From the NCBI GenBank assembly GCA_002221725.1, contig NJFT01000180.1, positions 19,943 to 83,942 on the forward strand: 64,000 bases of DNA, read 5' to 3'. Origin of the DNA: Scedosporium boydii (taxonomy: Eukaryota; Ascomycota; Sordariomycetes; Microascales; Microascaceae). Below, piece after piece: positions 54,901 to 64,000 of the stretch (positions within the stretch are counted from its first letter, which is position 1; each line of letters starts with the position of its first letter). The notes under the pieces were generated by a model. That model made no database searches. It saw only the letters and a list, made by a program, of their open reading frames with translations, and was not told where the DNA came from. The position numbers were made by a program, and so were the translations under genes.

Positions 54901-56361
54901 TGCCGTTCCGTCGGCATCGTTCTGGGCCCCTCGCTCTCGCGCAGGAGAGCGCAGATTAGTCCCGCCGCGGTTGGGGGTGTCGAAAACAAGGGAGGGAGGG
55001 GGGAACTCTCTTCTTTGCTCCTGCTGATCGAGATTCTGGGGCTTGCTTGCTGACTTGGATTCTTCCTCGCGCCACAGATAACATCGCCGAGTCGTCTCAA
55101 TTCAATCCCTTTCTAACCCCCCCTTCTCCCGCTGGCGCGACTTCTCGCCATCCACAGGTTCATGAGATGCTGGCCTCTCCCTCAAGGCATTGAGGACAAA
55201 CCGTCAGAGCATTACTGAGCTGCTACCTTCTTCTACTCATTGATCTTTCTTTAGCATTCCTTCTTATTTTTCTTCTACCCTTGCACCGTCACACAGGCCT
55301 AGCACAATTTTCCCCTTCTCCGATGGGACGCATTTGAATACATAAGGGCGATGCGATGCGAATCCGACCTAACTTTCATCCCTACTGAAGCAGGAATTTC
55401 AACCCTCGTCATCGTGCCCTGGGTTGGACTATCTTGACATACCGGCTCCTGCCTCAGACCTGAGGTAAGCAGTTCCTCTAGTTCGTTGTGAAGATGCCTT
55501 CATCGTACCCTCCGTCGAGTGACCTCGAGAGAACGCCCCGATCACGCATACTTCTCTCAACATTTCTCCTAGCTCGCTGTCCATTTCTAGGTAGTGAACC
55601 AATTCCCTTGCCTCTCAGTTTGGAGGAGCTGTATTGGCGAGATACTCTTCGGTTGTAGTCCGCTGAAGCTCCGGGTTCATTTTTCATTTATTTATTTCTT
55701 CTTCTCTTCTTCCACTCCATCACCTTTCATCATCAGCCTCTGCACAGAGATACTATTTCCCGAATCCCTGCTAGGCAATGTTCGGACATCAAGATCCCCT
55801 GGCCACTCCTCCATTATGTAAGGCAGGCTTCGCCCCGTCTACTGCGGAACATCGTCCACCTCGCGATCCGGTCAGGATGTATGACACATGGCATCGAAAG
55901 TCAACAGGGAACGAGCAAGTGCAAGCCATGGGTTTCTGGCCAAAGCCGATATGCCCTACATCTCCGTGCCTTTCCTGGATGGGATATGCCTATGGTCTCT
56001 CCTAGCTTATTGGACGGACGTGGGTAGCTGCTTGGATCGGCATCCATAGTGCTACCTACGAACCAGTCCAAGCCTCTCGCTCTATCATTGAGGGGTTCAC
56101 CTTTGACGACTACCGATCTTGGACACACAATTCTGTACGACGGCAAGAGCTGGCGGTTCCGCAAGGTGCGGCGAAACTATGCGTTGTCCTATGTTTAATT
56201 ATAGCGATCGGGCAGTACAGCATCCCGGGCATTGGTTGAACGAGCATTTCTACCCGGCCTTTCCTTTCCCACATGCCTCCACCACTCTCAAAGGCGACGC
56301 ATTGTCACCTTAGTGCCTCTCTTTTCAAGACGTCCAGGCCCTTCTCCTTGATTTGACTGAC
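45968..56361. other. Gene desert of about 10.4 kb upstream of the Ndt80-family gene
   Basis: No supportable gene is visible. Open frames reach at most 179 codons (51779-52318), and that one runs through an A17 tract (51889-51905) and has no domain. Base composition is ordinary, without the TpA-rich look of RIP-mutated transposons, and no terminal repeats or element proteins were found. CA-rich microsatellites occur at about 54408-54434 and 54764-54816. From about 54700 to 55750 the + strand is C/T-rich, which suggests a distal promoter and long leader for the downstream regulator. Confidence 0.5.
54408..54816 (+). repeat. CA-rich microsatellite tracts
   Basis: Two imperfect CA-rich tracts lie at about 54408-54434 and 54764-54816, in the region upstream of the Ndt80-family gene. 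A third, shorter one is downstream of that gene near 58390. Confidence 0.7.
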
Positions 56362-58211
56362 ATGCCAATTGCCAGATACAACCAAGACTCGAGTAGTACA
56401 TCTTTGGCAATAGAAGCCGCCTCAACCCACCAACCTTCCCCACTCATAAATTTATTCCCTCCACCAATCCTCAACACAAGTGCGCCTTATCCGGCCGAGG
56501 GAAGCACATTTTATCAGCAGACACAGTCTATATTTCCTACTTTAGACGCGCGGCCTCGTCTGGGTCCAAGGTACGTGTCACTCCCCATCATAAGCACACT
56601 GCCGGCAGCATTGTTTCTAGCCCTCGGTCATGATTCTTCCAAGAGCCAGTCCAACGACAGCAAGACTGGGAGACGTTGAGACTAGCAGCGGCTGTTGGGT
56701 CTAGCAGGAGTTAACCCCCCGGTGTTAGTAGCACTATTCCATTGGGCATGGCACATCGGTCCTCTGCAATACCACACCACCATATCAGTGCCCGAGACCA
56801 ATATTCCGCGGCAACCCCATCGTTCCGGCGACCATCCGAGCATTCTTCTAGGTCGCCTTCACTGTCAGGAGCCAGACGACATCCGTTATCTACCTCACCC
56901 AGCCCAATCGCCGGATTTCCAACATCTGTGGCGATGGATCCGTCGTACTCAGCAAAGTCTCAAGGACAGACCATTCCGCCCCTCGAGCCTATCACCACCC
57001 TTGGTCATCTTCAGTACGCCGATAGTGCGCAGGGAACACTCGTTCGACCTGAGATTCATGGCACCATTGACAAGGGATTTTTCCTCTCTGACGGTGAATG
57101 GACCTGCTACCGACGAAATTACTTCTCGTGCGTTTGTTCCTTTAGTCTAAGCCCACATTATCCATCTGCGCCCCTTCAATTCACTCCGACGGCCTCGCAG
57201 CAGACATACCAAGTTGCCGGTTTCGCTATGTCCATCTCAGCCATCGTCGCCGACAACGATAGCCATAGCATCGAGCTTGTCCAACATACGCCCAAGCGAG
57301 ACAAAGGGCCTGTTGCCAAACCCGAGAAGGTCCGATTAGCGCCAAGATCAGCCCAACCGGCTCATCACCCCATGGGTCTGTATCCGGGCCATGGTGATTC
57401 CAGCCTAGGCCCTCGGCCTCTCTATGACCAAGGGTATGGCGGAGCAGCCGGTGCTTCGCAGGGTGGCTCGGGGACGTTCCAGACAGAGCACACATTCGAG
57501 CGCATCCAATTCAAGCAGGCGACTGCCAATAACGGCAAGAGAAGAGCAGCCCAGCAGTATTACCATTTAGTGGTCGAACTCTGGGCTGATGTTGGCACTC
57601 GGACGAGCGAGCAATTTGTTCGTGTCGCGTACCGGAGGTCGGCGAAGATGATTGTACGTGGGCGCTCACCGGGCCATTACCAAACAGAGCGAAGAGGTAG
57701 CACGAGCAGTGGGCCTGGCGGTGGCAGTGGCAGCTTGAGCGGTTACGGAAATGGCCCAATCGTAGGAGCCGAGTTCCCATCTAGCGGACCAGTGCTGTCG
57801 GGTGGGTTTTCAGGCTATGAGAATCGCAGTTCAGCAATGCCACCCTATCCGCCTCGGCATCATCACGAAGAGATCCCGGCAGAAACGGCGATACCCCCGG
57901 AGGAAGCGAAGGCTATCGAAACCACAAAGGGGTATCAATACTACCCAGGGACGATTTATGAAGGGCAACACGACCAACGCGGCGGGGTTGAGACGTTCAC
58001 TCATCAGCGAGGTGACCAAGATGCGAGCTCCTTCGAGACCAAACCAAAAACCGAGTATGACGGTGGTAACAGTCCTCTTCCGAGCCTCTTCCACCCGGGG
58101 CCTTTGATGGTGAACCGCGGGTGTGGGCGTTTCGAGGGCAAACCACGCTCAGAAGGATACTATCCTTCTATGGTACCGCAGTCTGGCGTTAATGTCGCTA
58201 ACATTACCTGA
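56362..58211 (+). CDS. Ndt80/PhoG-family transcription factor (VIB-1/FSD-1/XprG group), two exons
   Basis: Ndt80-family factors have a p53-like DNA-binding domain; in moulds they control sexual development, nutrient-starvation responses, protease secretion and heterokaryon incompatibility. The best model is exon 1 56362-56570 (MPIARYNQDSSSTSL ... LDARPRLGP) and exon 2 56729-58211. The 158-bp intron has donor GTACGT, branch TTAAC at 56711 and acceptor TTAG; nearby acceptors (56731, 56788) also keep frame. The result is about 563 residues. The DNA-binding domain spans roughly 175-375, with RPEIHGTIDKGFFLSDGEW, CYRRNYFSCVCSFSL, HSIELVQHTPKRDKGP and, after a Gly-rich insert, TFERIQFKQATANNGKRR and YYHLVVELWADVG. 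The last 190 residues are low-complexity, as in activator regions. I cannot say which of the three paralogue groups it belongs to. The long empty upstream region suits a highly regulated gene. Confidence 0.85.
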
Positions 58212-61200
58212 GAATCGCGACCTTTACGGGCTTGAATGGGTGAATTTGTCGCAAAATGGGTTTGTCAACAGGGAGAAAATGGGATAAATCTGGGTTATAA
58301 AATCATGAAGGGCTCGGAAAACGCATGGCTTTTGGGGTTATGGGATTTGGCTTCGGCATTACGCCCTTTCTTTTGTTTTGTCTTAACCTACACGCACACA
58401 TACCCACACCCACGCAAAACTCACACGTACGCTCGCGATGTTTAATTTTCGGGGGAAGATTGTCTCGCCTCTTTTGTTTGTGTGGCTTATAGGAAGTATG
58501 GGCGGCTTCGGTGAAGGGGATTCCCTCACTCGTGGCAGGCAAACGGGCTACGCCAACCGACACCAGGTTATGTGTCCACGGGCCTCCCCAGTGGCCCTCG
58601 CTCCATTCTACCCGCCCTGGGTCTGACAGATCGAGAGAGATGTTAACAGCAAAGCCACAACTTTATCTTCTTTCCCCCCCTTTTTTTGGATAACAAGGAT
58701 ACCCCCGATGCAGGTTTAGTTGGGGAGCCGAATGTGTTTTTTATTTTTTTCTTTCCCCTATCAGTCGATTTCAAGGCCTTTACTTCATATTGATTCTTTT
58801 ATACATGGACTTATGTTGGATAGTTTATTAGAACGTTTGTGTTCTTAACTCGGGCAGTGTAGGTCATTTGCTTCTCTTGACACCCTTCCCGGTTCTTAGA
58901 CGCTACTACTGCGCGGGAGAAGGCGGAGCTCAAAGGAGAGAGATGGGAAAAGTGTTCAACTTTGCGTCACGATCTTTACCCTATCTAATTTATGCTAGGC
59001 CTTGTTGGTGTAGGACATCGGACTGGCGTGGGATTAGGGGCCGCAGGTACAGGTACGGGCACCGGCACAGGTACAGGGACAGGATCTTGTGCCTTCACAG
59101 CGGGTTCGGGCACAGTTGGGAAATCGAGCATTTGTAGAGTGCCGACGACTATGGTTCAGTTTTCGGTAGGCCTTCGTCTATGAACATTAACATTTTCTCC
59201 CCTTATATTATTACTTCGCGGTTCTTCTCCCCATCTGTTTCCGAGCCAAGGGCGAGAGGTCCCTTCCGTAGACGGTATTCGACGCTTCTATGGCCGTTTT
59301 ACAGAAGCCAAGTGTTCCTTCGATGTGACCTTGGAAGCTTCTATGAGAAGAGCTTGATGTTGTTACATAAACTTAGCTTCAACCCTGCTCCCTTCCCTGC
59401 GTTGGCATGCTCGAGGCACGTCGGGCTTCTCGTACTCCCACTGTAGCTAGCTATTTCAGGGGCAATTCTGTGTGACTGTCCCCACACTCATGCCCACCGA
59501 GATTGTGGACTTATTTGATCAATATTGCAGTATGCGGGGTAGGTGTATATTGAGAGCAAAGGGTGCTGTCAACTTGGACTTCTCGGTGAAGTGTCCTCCG
59601 TAGTATTTTGGTTCATTTCAAATTAAAAACAGATATACAGGAAGAGATACACCCGGAAAAGCGGCCAGGTAAATAGTATGGCCATTGAAGCCCCTTTTAG
59701 TTCGGGAATATTACTGCTGTTGGTCGTTGGTTCTGTTCGCGATACCCCACGCGGTTGGCCACGCCTCATCTGAGTGAGTGCTCGTATATTGATCACTCTC
59801 GGGGAATTGTACATCTTCTTAAACCGTGCTATTTTGGTACTGGAAGCCCACCATCCCTCCATAATCCCTGTAACGCTCGTACTAGCCAGGACTATTGGGA
59901 ATGAATGACTGCAGGGCGAGCGCGTTGTCCTACATAACGGAAGTTTTTTTGTCTCCGATTCTAGTTGCGAACTGTGAGAGATGTTTACGAGGTAGTGTGG
60001 GTTTTGCGTTGGATCGGGTTCGCTGTGATGCGGAGACCGGTGAGTTGGTCCACGGAAAGGTGGACGTCTCGGGATAGTTTTTATTACCAAACTTTGGCTC
60101 GACGCACCATGCGAGATTGGGGAAGATAGTACGAAGTAGAACCAGACTTCGAGTAAAACGGATCAACGAAAATTCGGTAACGGACGGTTGACCAAGTCAT
60201 AGACGGACGGCACTTGAGTTTCTCGCGCTTAAGGACAAAGAGAAAAAAGGAAGAAAATGGAGACGCACTGTGTGGGAATAGTTAGAACAAGACTAGGGGA
60301 AGCCAGCCGTCTTTGCCAGATCAGTCGATGCATCCTTCGTCATAACCCTTGCTCGGAGGGCCCTGGACTTCAGGAGTGGTTCGCGGTCAGATTAAGGTTT
60401 TTGGGTGAAGCGTGGGAACGAACTGGGCATCAATGACACTAAACTAAAAGGGGGAGAGTGTCTTGCCCGTGGAATGTGGAATGGGGGGAAGCGTTTCCCC
60501 CACAAATGGTTGAGGTGTCTTAGTTCGCAATGCCAATGTCGGGTCTTTACTTTTTCTTATGGGGTCTTTCTTAAAGGATTCCAAGGTGGCAGCTTGACAC
60601 TTTGGTGGAATGTGCTTGATCTCGGGGGCCAGACGCTGGGGGCGAGTGGGTGCCATCATCGTCGAATGGGATGATAGAACGTATGAGACATCGAATATGG
60701 AAAAGTTCTCAGAGAACCGCCTTGCCTTGCAGCATCGATCCATCGGATCCGACAAATTCTCGCGTTTACGAGTTCTATATGTGCACTCTATGACAGAGCT
60801 AACCGTAAACTGGCCTCGCCCAAACGGACCATGCCGCTTACTGTTGAGTCTTATACGACTGGTCAAATTGATCAAATTTGATTGACTCCTGAAGCACAAC
60901 TTCGTACTTTGCAAATGGGAGCCTGGAGAAGACAATTGGAGTCGGTTCCAAAAGTGATCAAATATCACAATATCACACGAGAGCAATTTAAGCTTGAAAG
61001 CGTCAAAAGTACCGAGGGTACCGTGGACGAAGCATGAAAGCACAGGTGCTTATAAGCTAGATGCACTCGGTAGTCCCGCTTAGGTCATTGTTATTACGAT
61101 CTGCTGGGGTCGATCTGGCTGTCGTCACAGACGGTAACCGGGAATATGATAGACATGATAGATAATACGTATATGTAGACCTGGGAAGACCAGACTCGGC

Positions 61201-62804
61201 AACGTAGACTTGAGCTCAACACAAGCTGATTGTAAGAACCGGTGAATGAGGCCATGAATGTGATTGATGCGTTTACGGTGCCCGCTAACAGTGAGTGTAC
61301 TTGTAGATGAAATAGATTTCCAGGAACAATGAAGAGGTACGAATATGAACCAGATACAAATCAATCGGCACAGTATTACAAAGGTACAATACTTCGCACA
61401 GTATTACAGTATTACTATGTACACCTGCCCTCGCGCCTCGATCTATGTACGACATCAACGAGATTGATATTCCCCATCCCGTGGCGACAATCCTCCTAGA
61501 TTAAAATTTCACGGAGAAAACTGGTTTAATCCCTGAGCTCGTCTGCTGTCCTCGGTTTTATCCTGGAATAACTCCGAAGGAAGTTGTTGAGTGGATGGGA
61601 TGGGTAGGCGGTAGCCCTTACTTGCCGTGTCATACTACGCCCACTGGTTCGCCTCTGTTGAGTCATCCCAGAGCCCAGACCCAGAGGGTCATTCTCGGAA
61701 GTCTTCGCACTAGTAACGGAGGAGTCAGGATTAAATCCATTGATGTACTTTGTACCCGATCAAAACAGTTGGTGAGCTCGAACTGCATGTAATAACCGTG
61801 CTACTGCACTTGCAATGCCAGAGAATCAAATACGGGGACATATTGAGGCGTGGTGTGCCGAGTACCCATCTCGTGGTCACCACAGTTTTATCGTTCGTCT
61901 ACGCCCACCTCTCACACCCGTACCTTACTCTACGTTAATATGTGGTGGCAGGAGCATCTCCCGCTCCGGTGCTTGCTTGGCTACGTCTCGCATGCGTGGC
62001 CCTGATGTGATGAGGATCGCAGCGCGCTGCACCACCTGCGCAGCATAGTTTTCGAACTTTCGGTCATTGGCTGATGATTGCACTTGTACGCGAGGGCGCA
62101 GTACATTCATCGATCCCCACGGGCATGTGTCATTTGCAATGGATATTGTCTTGATGGCGGAAACACATGTTGGTGTGGATCATCGGTGGTTCATCGCTCT
62201 TTCTTTCATCGCAAAGCTCGGGCGATAAAAACAATAGGGAATCCGAGAGGGAAGGGAAGGTACAATCAAGATTGTTGGACCAAGGGCAGGAGGTATCATT
62301 TCGCAGAGCAGGTGCTAGACACTCCAGGATGCTTGGTGTCGGGCCTCGCCTTCCATGATGATGCCTACGAAGTACACCTCCTGCAAAGTACAATTGTACT
62401 TTGTAGAATCTCCCGCGCGCACCGAGCAAGAGATGATCAAATCGAGAATCGAGAGCCAACAATTTGAACAATCCAAGCCATGCCCCACCAACAATCAACC
62501 ATCATTCGGCAGCCCACCTCACTCAGGCGGGCGTCGCTGTAGCACGCCTTGAATGGGAGAACAAAAGGCGGTCTCCTCATCTCAACCTGCATGAGCATTA
62601 CCATCGAATGCTACTTTTCAGCGGAGAAGAGCATACGAGGCATGGTTCCCAGTTACAAGCCTGCGCCCATTTTCCCTGCCCGGCTATCAATCACACCGGC
62701 TCAGGGAGCATCTCCTCCAAGCTCGCGGGCCGATCTGGGTTCTCGGCACCGACGTTGTTGGTCTTTACTTTTTCTGGTAACTATTCTTCTGCGGTCACTT
62801 TTAG
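58212..62804. other. Gene-poor region downstream of the Ndt80-family gene
   Basis: The first 0.7 kb should be the 3' UTR. Beyond that I see no gene in 4.6 kb: the longest frames (59623-60090 and 60444-61043, both minus) lack domains or splice support. A degenerate six-base repeat (GGYACN) lies at 59046-59083, and near 61375-61410 CACAGTATTAC occurs twice. Confidence 0.45.
59046..59083 (+). repeat. Degenerate hexanucleotide repeat (GGYACN)6
   Basis: Six imperfect units: GGTACA, GGTACG, GGCACC, GGCACA, GGTACA, GGGACA. In one frame it codes Gly-Thr repeats, in an ORF without other coding signs. Confidence 0.75.
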
Positions 62805-63005
62805 CTTCGAGCCTCCCCCCCTCCCCGCTCTATCCATTCTACGCCAAGTCTTGTGGCGTTGGCCGCCTTCATTGTCATCTGCCTCATCGCTGCAATTTAC
62901 GCATGGGGTGCCCACCATGTTGGTGAGCAAACAAGGAGGACCCAAGTCGTGCGAAATGTCGATAATACCTCACTTTCATCTCACACGAGCGAGCTGGAGC
63001 CTTGA
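62805..63005 (+). CDS. Possible terminal exon of an unannotated single-pass membrane protein
   Basis: This frame opens right after a TTTTAG acceptor-like site and stays open for 66 codons to TGA at 63003. It codes a Pro/Ser stretch (ASPPPPRSIHSTPS), a strong membrane segment (LVALAAFIVICLIAAIYAW) and a polar tail (GEQTRRTQVVRNVDNTS). Third positions in the membrane part are mostly C, like the real genes in this window. There is no ATG in the exon and I could not find a convincing upstream exon: the only good GTAACT donor (62777) would leave a 28-bp intron, which is too short. It may be real, a relic or chance. Confidence 0.25.
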   Translation, partial: LRASPPPRSIHSTPSLVALAAFIVICLIAAIYAWGAHHVGEQTRRTQVVRNVDNTSLSSHTSELEP

Positions 63006-64000
63006 AGAAGTGGCGTTTCCAGATCCCCCCAAGTCGGTGCCGCCCAAACGGAAAGAAGCTTGCCCAACTTTTCATCGAACGACCGACGAGGATGCCTCCC
63101 CTCTCTTCTTTTCTTTTTTTTTTCCCGGTTCCCGAACCACGGACACGGTAAGGCGAACGGACTCTGATGCTTCACAGCATTTTCGCTCTCGCGCCTACAT
63201 TAGCGTGGTTGAGACTGCCATCTGTACAAAGTACTTCAGAGAAATGTACTGAGTAGATCGGTCTCTACTCTGTGCTTCGGGGCCTCTTGTCCGAAAGCTG
63301 GTCCTCGCCTCACCATGGCATTCTTTTCGCCATGCGGTGAGAACATAGTTGAGAGAGCCAAAGGAACCCGAAGATTGTAAGCGCAGTCTCCGGGGACTAT
63401 TGAAACGCACACAAAACTCGTCAGAATGTCTGGTCTTTGTTATCTATTTTCAAGCCGATTCTGCGTGGTACTCGGGCAGCCTCAAAGATCTGCGAGGCAC
63501 ACAACCACACCCACTGCCTACACGGATTCAAAGGGGGTGATGCCTGCATCTGAGGTTCTTCCGGAAGCCCCAGTTGTCTCAACAGGTGTGCTGGGCCTCA
63601 TCGCCAGCAATGGCTCTTCGTCTAGACCACCATTCGCTCCCCTGCCCCCTACAACGTCAATCTCCGCGGCTACGGAGGGGCCCTGTTAATCCCACAAAAA
63701 TACAGCGTTGGTGACGAGCTGCTACTGGATATGAATCCCACTCCCCTTGCCCCCTCTTTTCCCAAATCGGCCCCGTTGTTGGGGGCCAACCCATCCCCAA
63801 CCGAGCTCGACCGCTGAGTCGAGCACTTGAATCCCTGAATAAAACGGTAGCCTCGGGGCCAGTTTGAGAGTGCGATACGACAGAATACCTGTTAATGACA
63901 GAGAAGTCTCTCTGGGTGTTTGCCATGTATCTTTTTGTATCCTGGGGAAAGAGTCGCGAACAACCATAACTCGCCCTTCACTATGTCAACTCCCCACCCC
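63006..64000. other. Right edge of window, no gene seen
   Basis: The last kilobase has only short open frames on both strands. A gene starting beyond the window could use part of this as promoter, but nothing in the sequence shows it. Confidence 0.45.

Noticed and set aside
55778..56005. ATG at 55778 followed by a GTAAGG donor, considered as a first exon of the Ndt80-family gene
   Set aside because: Joining it to the best acceptor before RYNQDSS (GCCAG at 56371-56375) gives the wrong phase and an early stop; the ATG at 56362 is simpler.
60444..61043. 199-codon open frame on the minus strand
   Set aside because: No domain or coding bias, and no promoter or intron evidence.
62464..63252. 262-codon open frame on the + strand
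   Set aside because: No domain, no C-bias at third positions, and it overlaps in another frame the more exon-like membrane segment at 62805-63005.

Overview
The window is nuclear DNA of a filamentous ascomycete (Pezizomycotina). The evidence is the short introns (about 45-160 bp) with GTAAGT-like donors and CTAAC-like branch points, the codon use biased to third-position C, and a gene set typical of moulds: a fungal FNIP-domain protein, an Ndt80/PhoG-family regulator and a fungal GT2-like enzyme. Class cannot be fixed from sequence alone; Sordariomycetes is my best guess. I can support twelve genes well, two hypothetical genes less well, and one isolated possible exon. No rRNA, tRNA, CRISPR array or intact transposon was found.

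Layout. 1-3255 (+) is the 3' part of the cohesin loader SCC2, cut by the window edge. 4037-9876 (-) is IML1 (SEACIT/GATOR1). 11553-13281 (+) is a ZRC1-type zinc transporter with eight exons. A gene-free stretch follows to about 20.9 kb. 20898-24500 (+) is an FNIP/Lst4-like protein. A compact housekeeping block then runs from 25 to 39 kb: DBP10 (-), a DNAJC8-like J-protein (+), SYO1 (-), a GT2-like type II membrane protein (+), a DUF202 membrane protein (-) and MLH1 (-). From 39 to 46 kb there are two hypothetical genes and a BTB-bromodomain protein (-). About 10 kb without a supportable gene precedes an Ndt80-family transcription factor (56362-58211, +). The last 6 kb is almost empty.

How the genes relate. 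IML1 and the FNIP/Lst4-like protein belong to two separate complexes that control the Gtr/Rag GTPases upstream of TORC1 at the vacuole, and the zinc transporter between them is expected to sit in the same membrane. DBP10 and SYO1 both serve 60S ribosome production, itself a TORC1 output. SCC2 and MLH1 are chromosome-maintenance genes. These are co-locations; a shared regulation is only inference.

Most notable observations: a BTB-bromodomain fusion whose bromodomain has Trp where the acetyl-lysine-binding Asn is expected, followed by a tandem array of hairpin-forming repeats in its probable 3' UTR; a 60-bp tandem duplication whose substitutions are all C:G to T:A; a 12-unit AAT microsatellite inside MLH1 intron 1; a DBP10 intron that is in frame and stop-free; and a small TATA-driven gene with a weak Gag-like segment. 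I did not find a clearly new multi-gene system. Multi-exon gene models were built by eye from splice signals and frame and have not been tested against transcripts.
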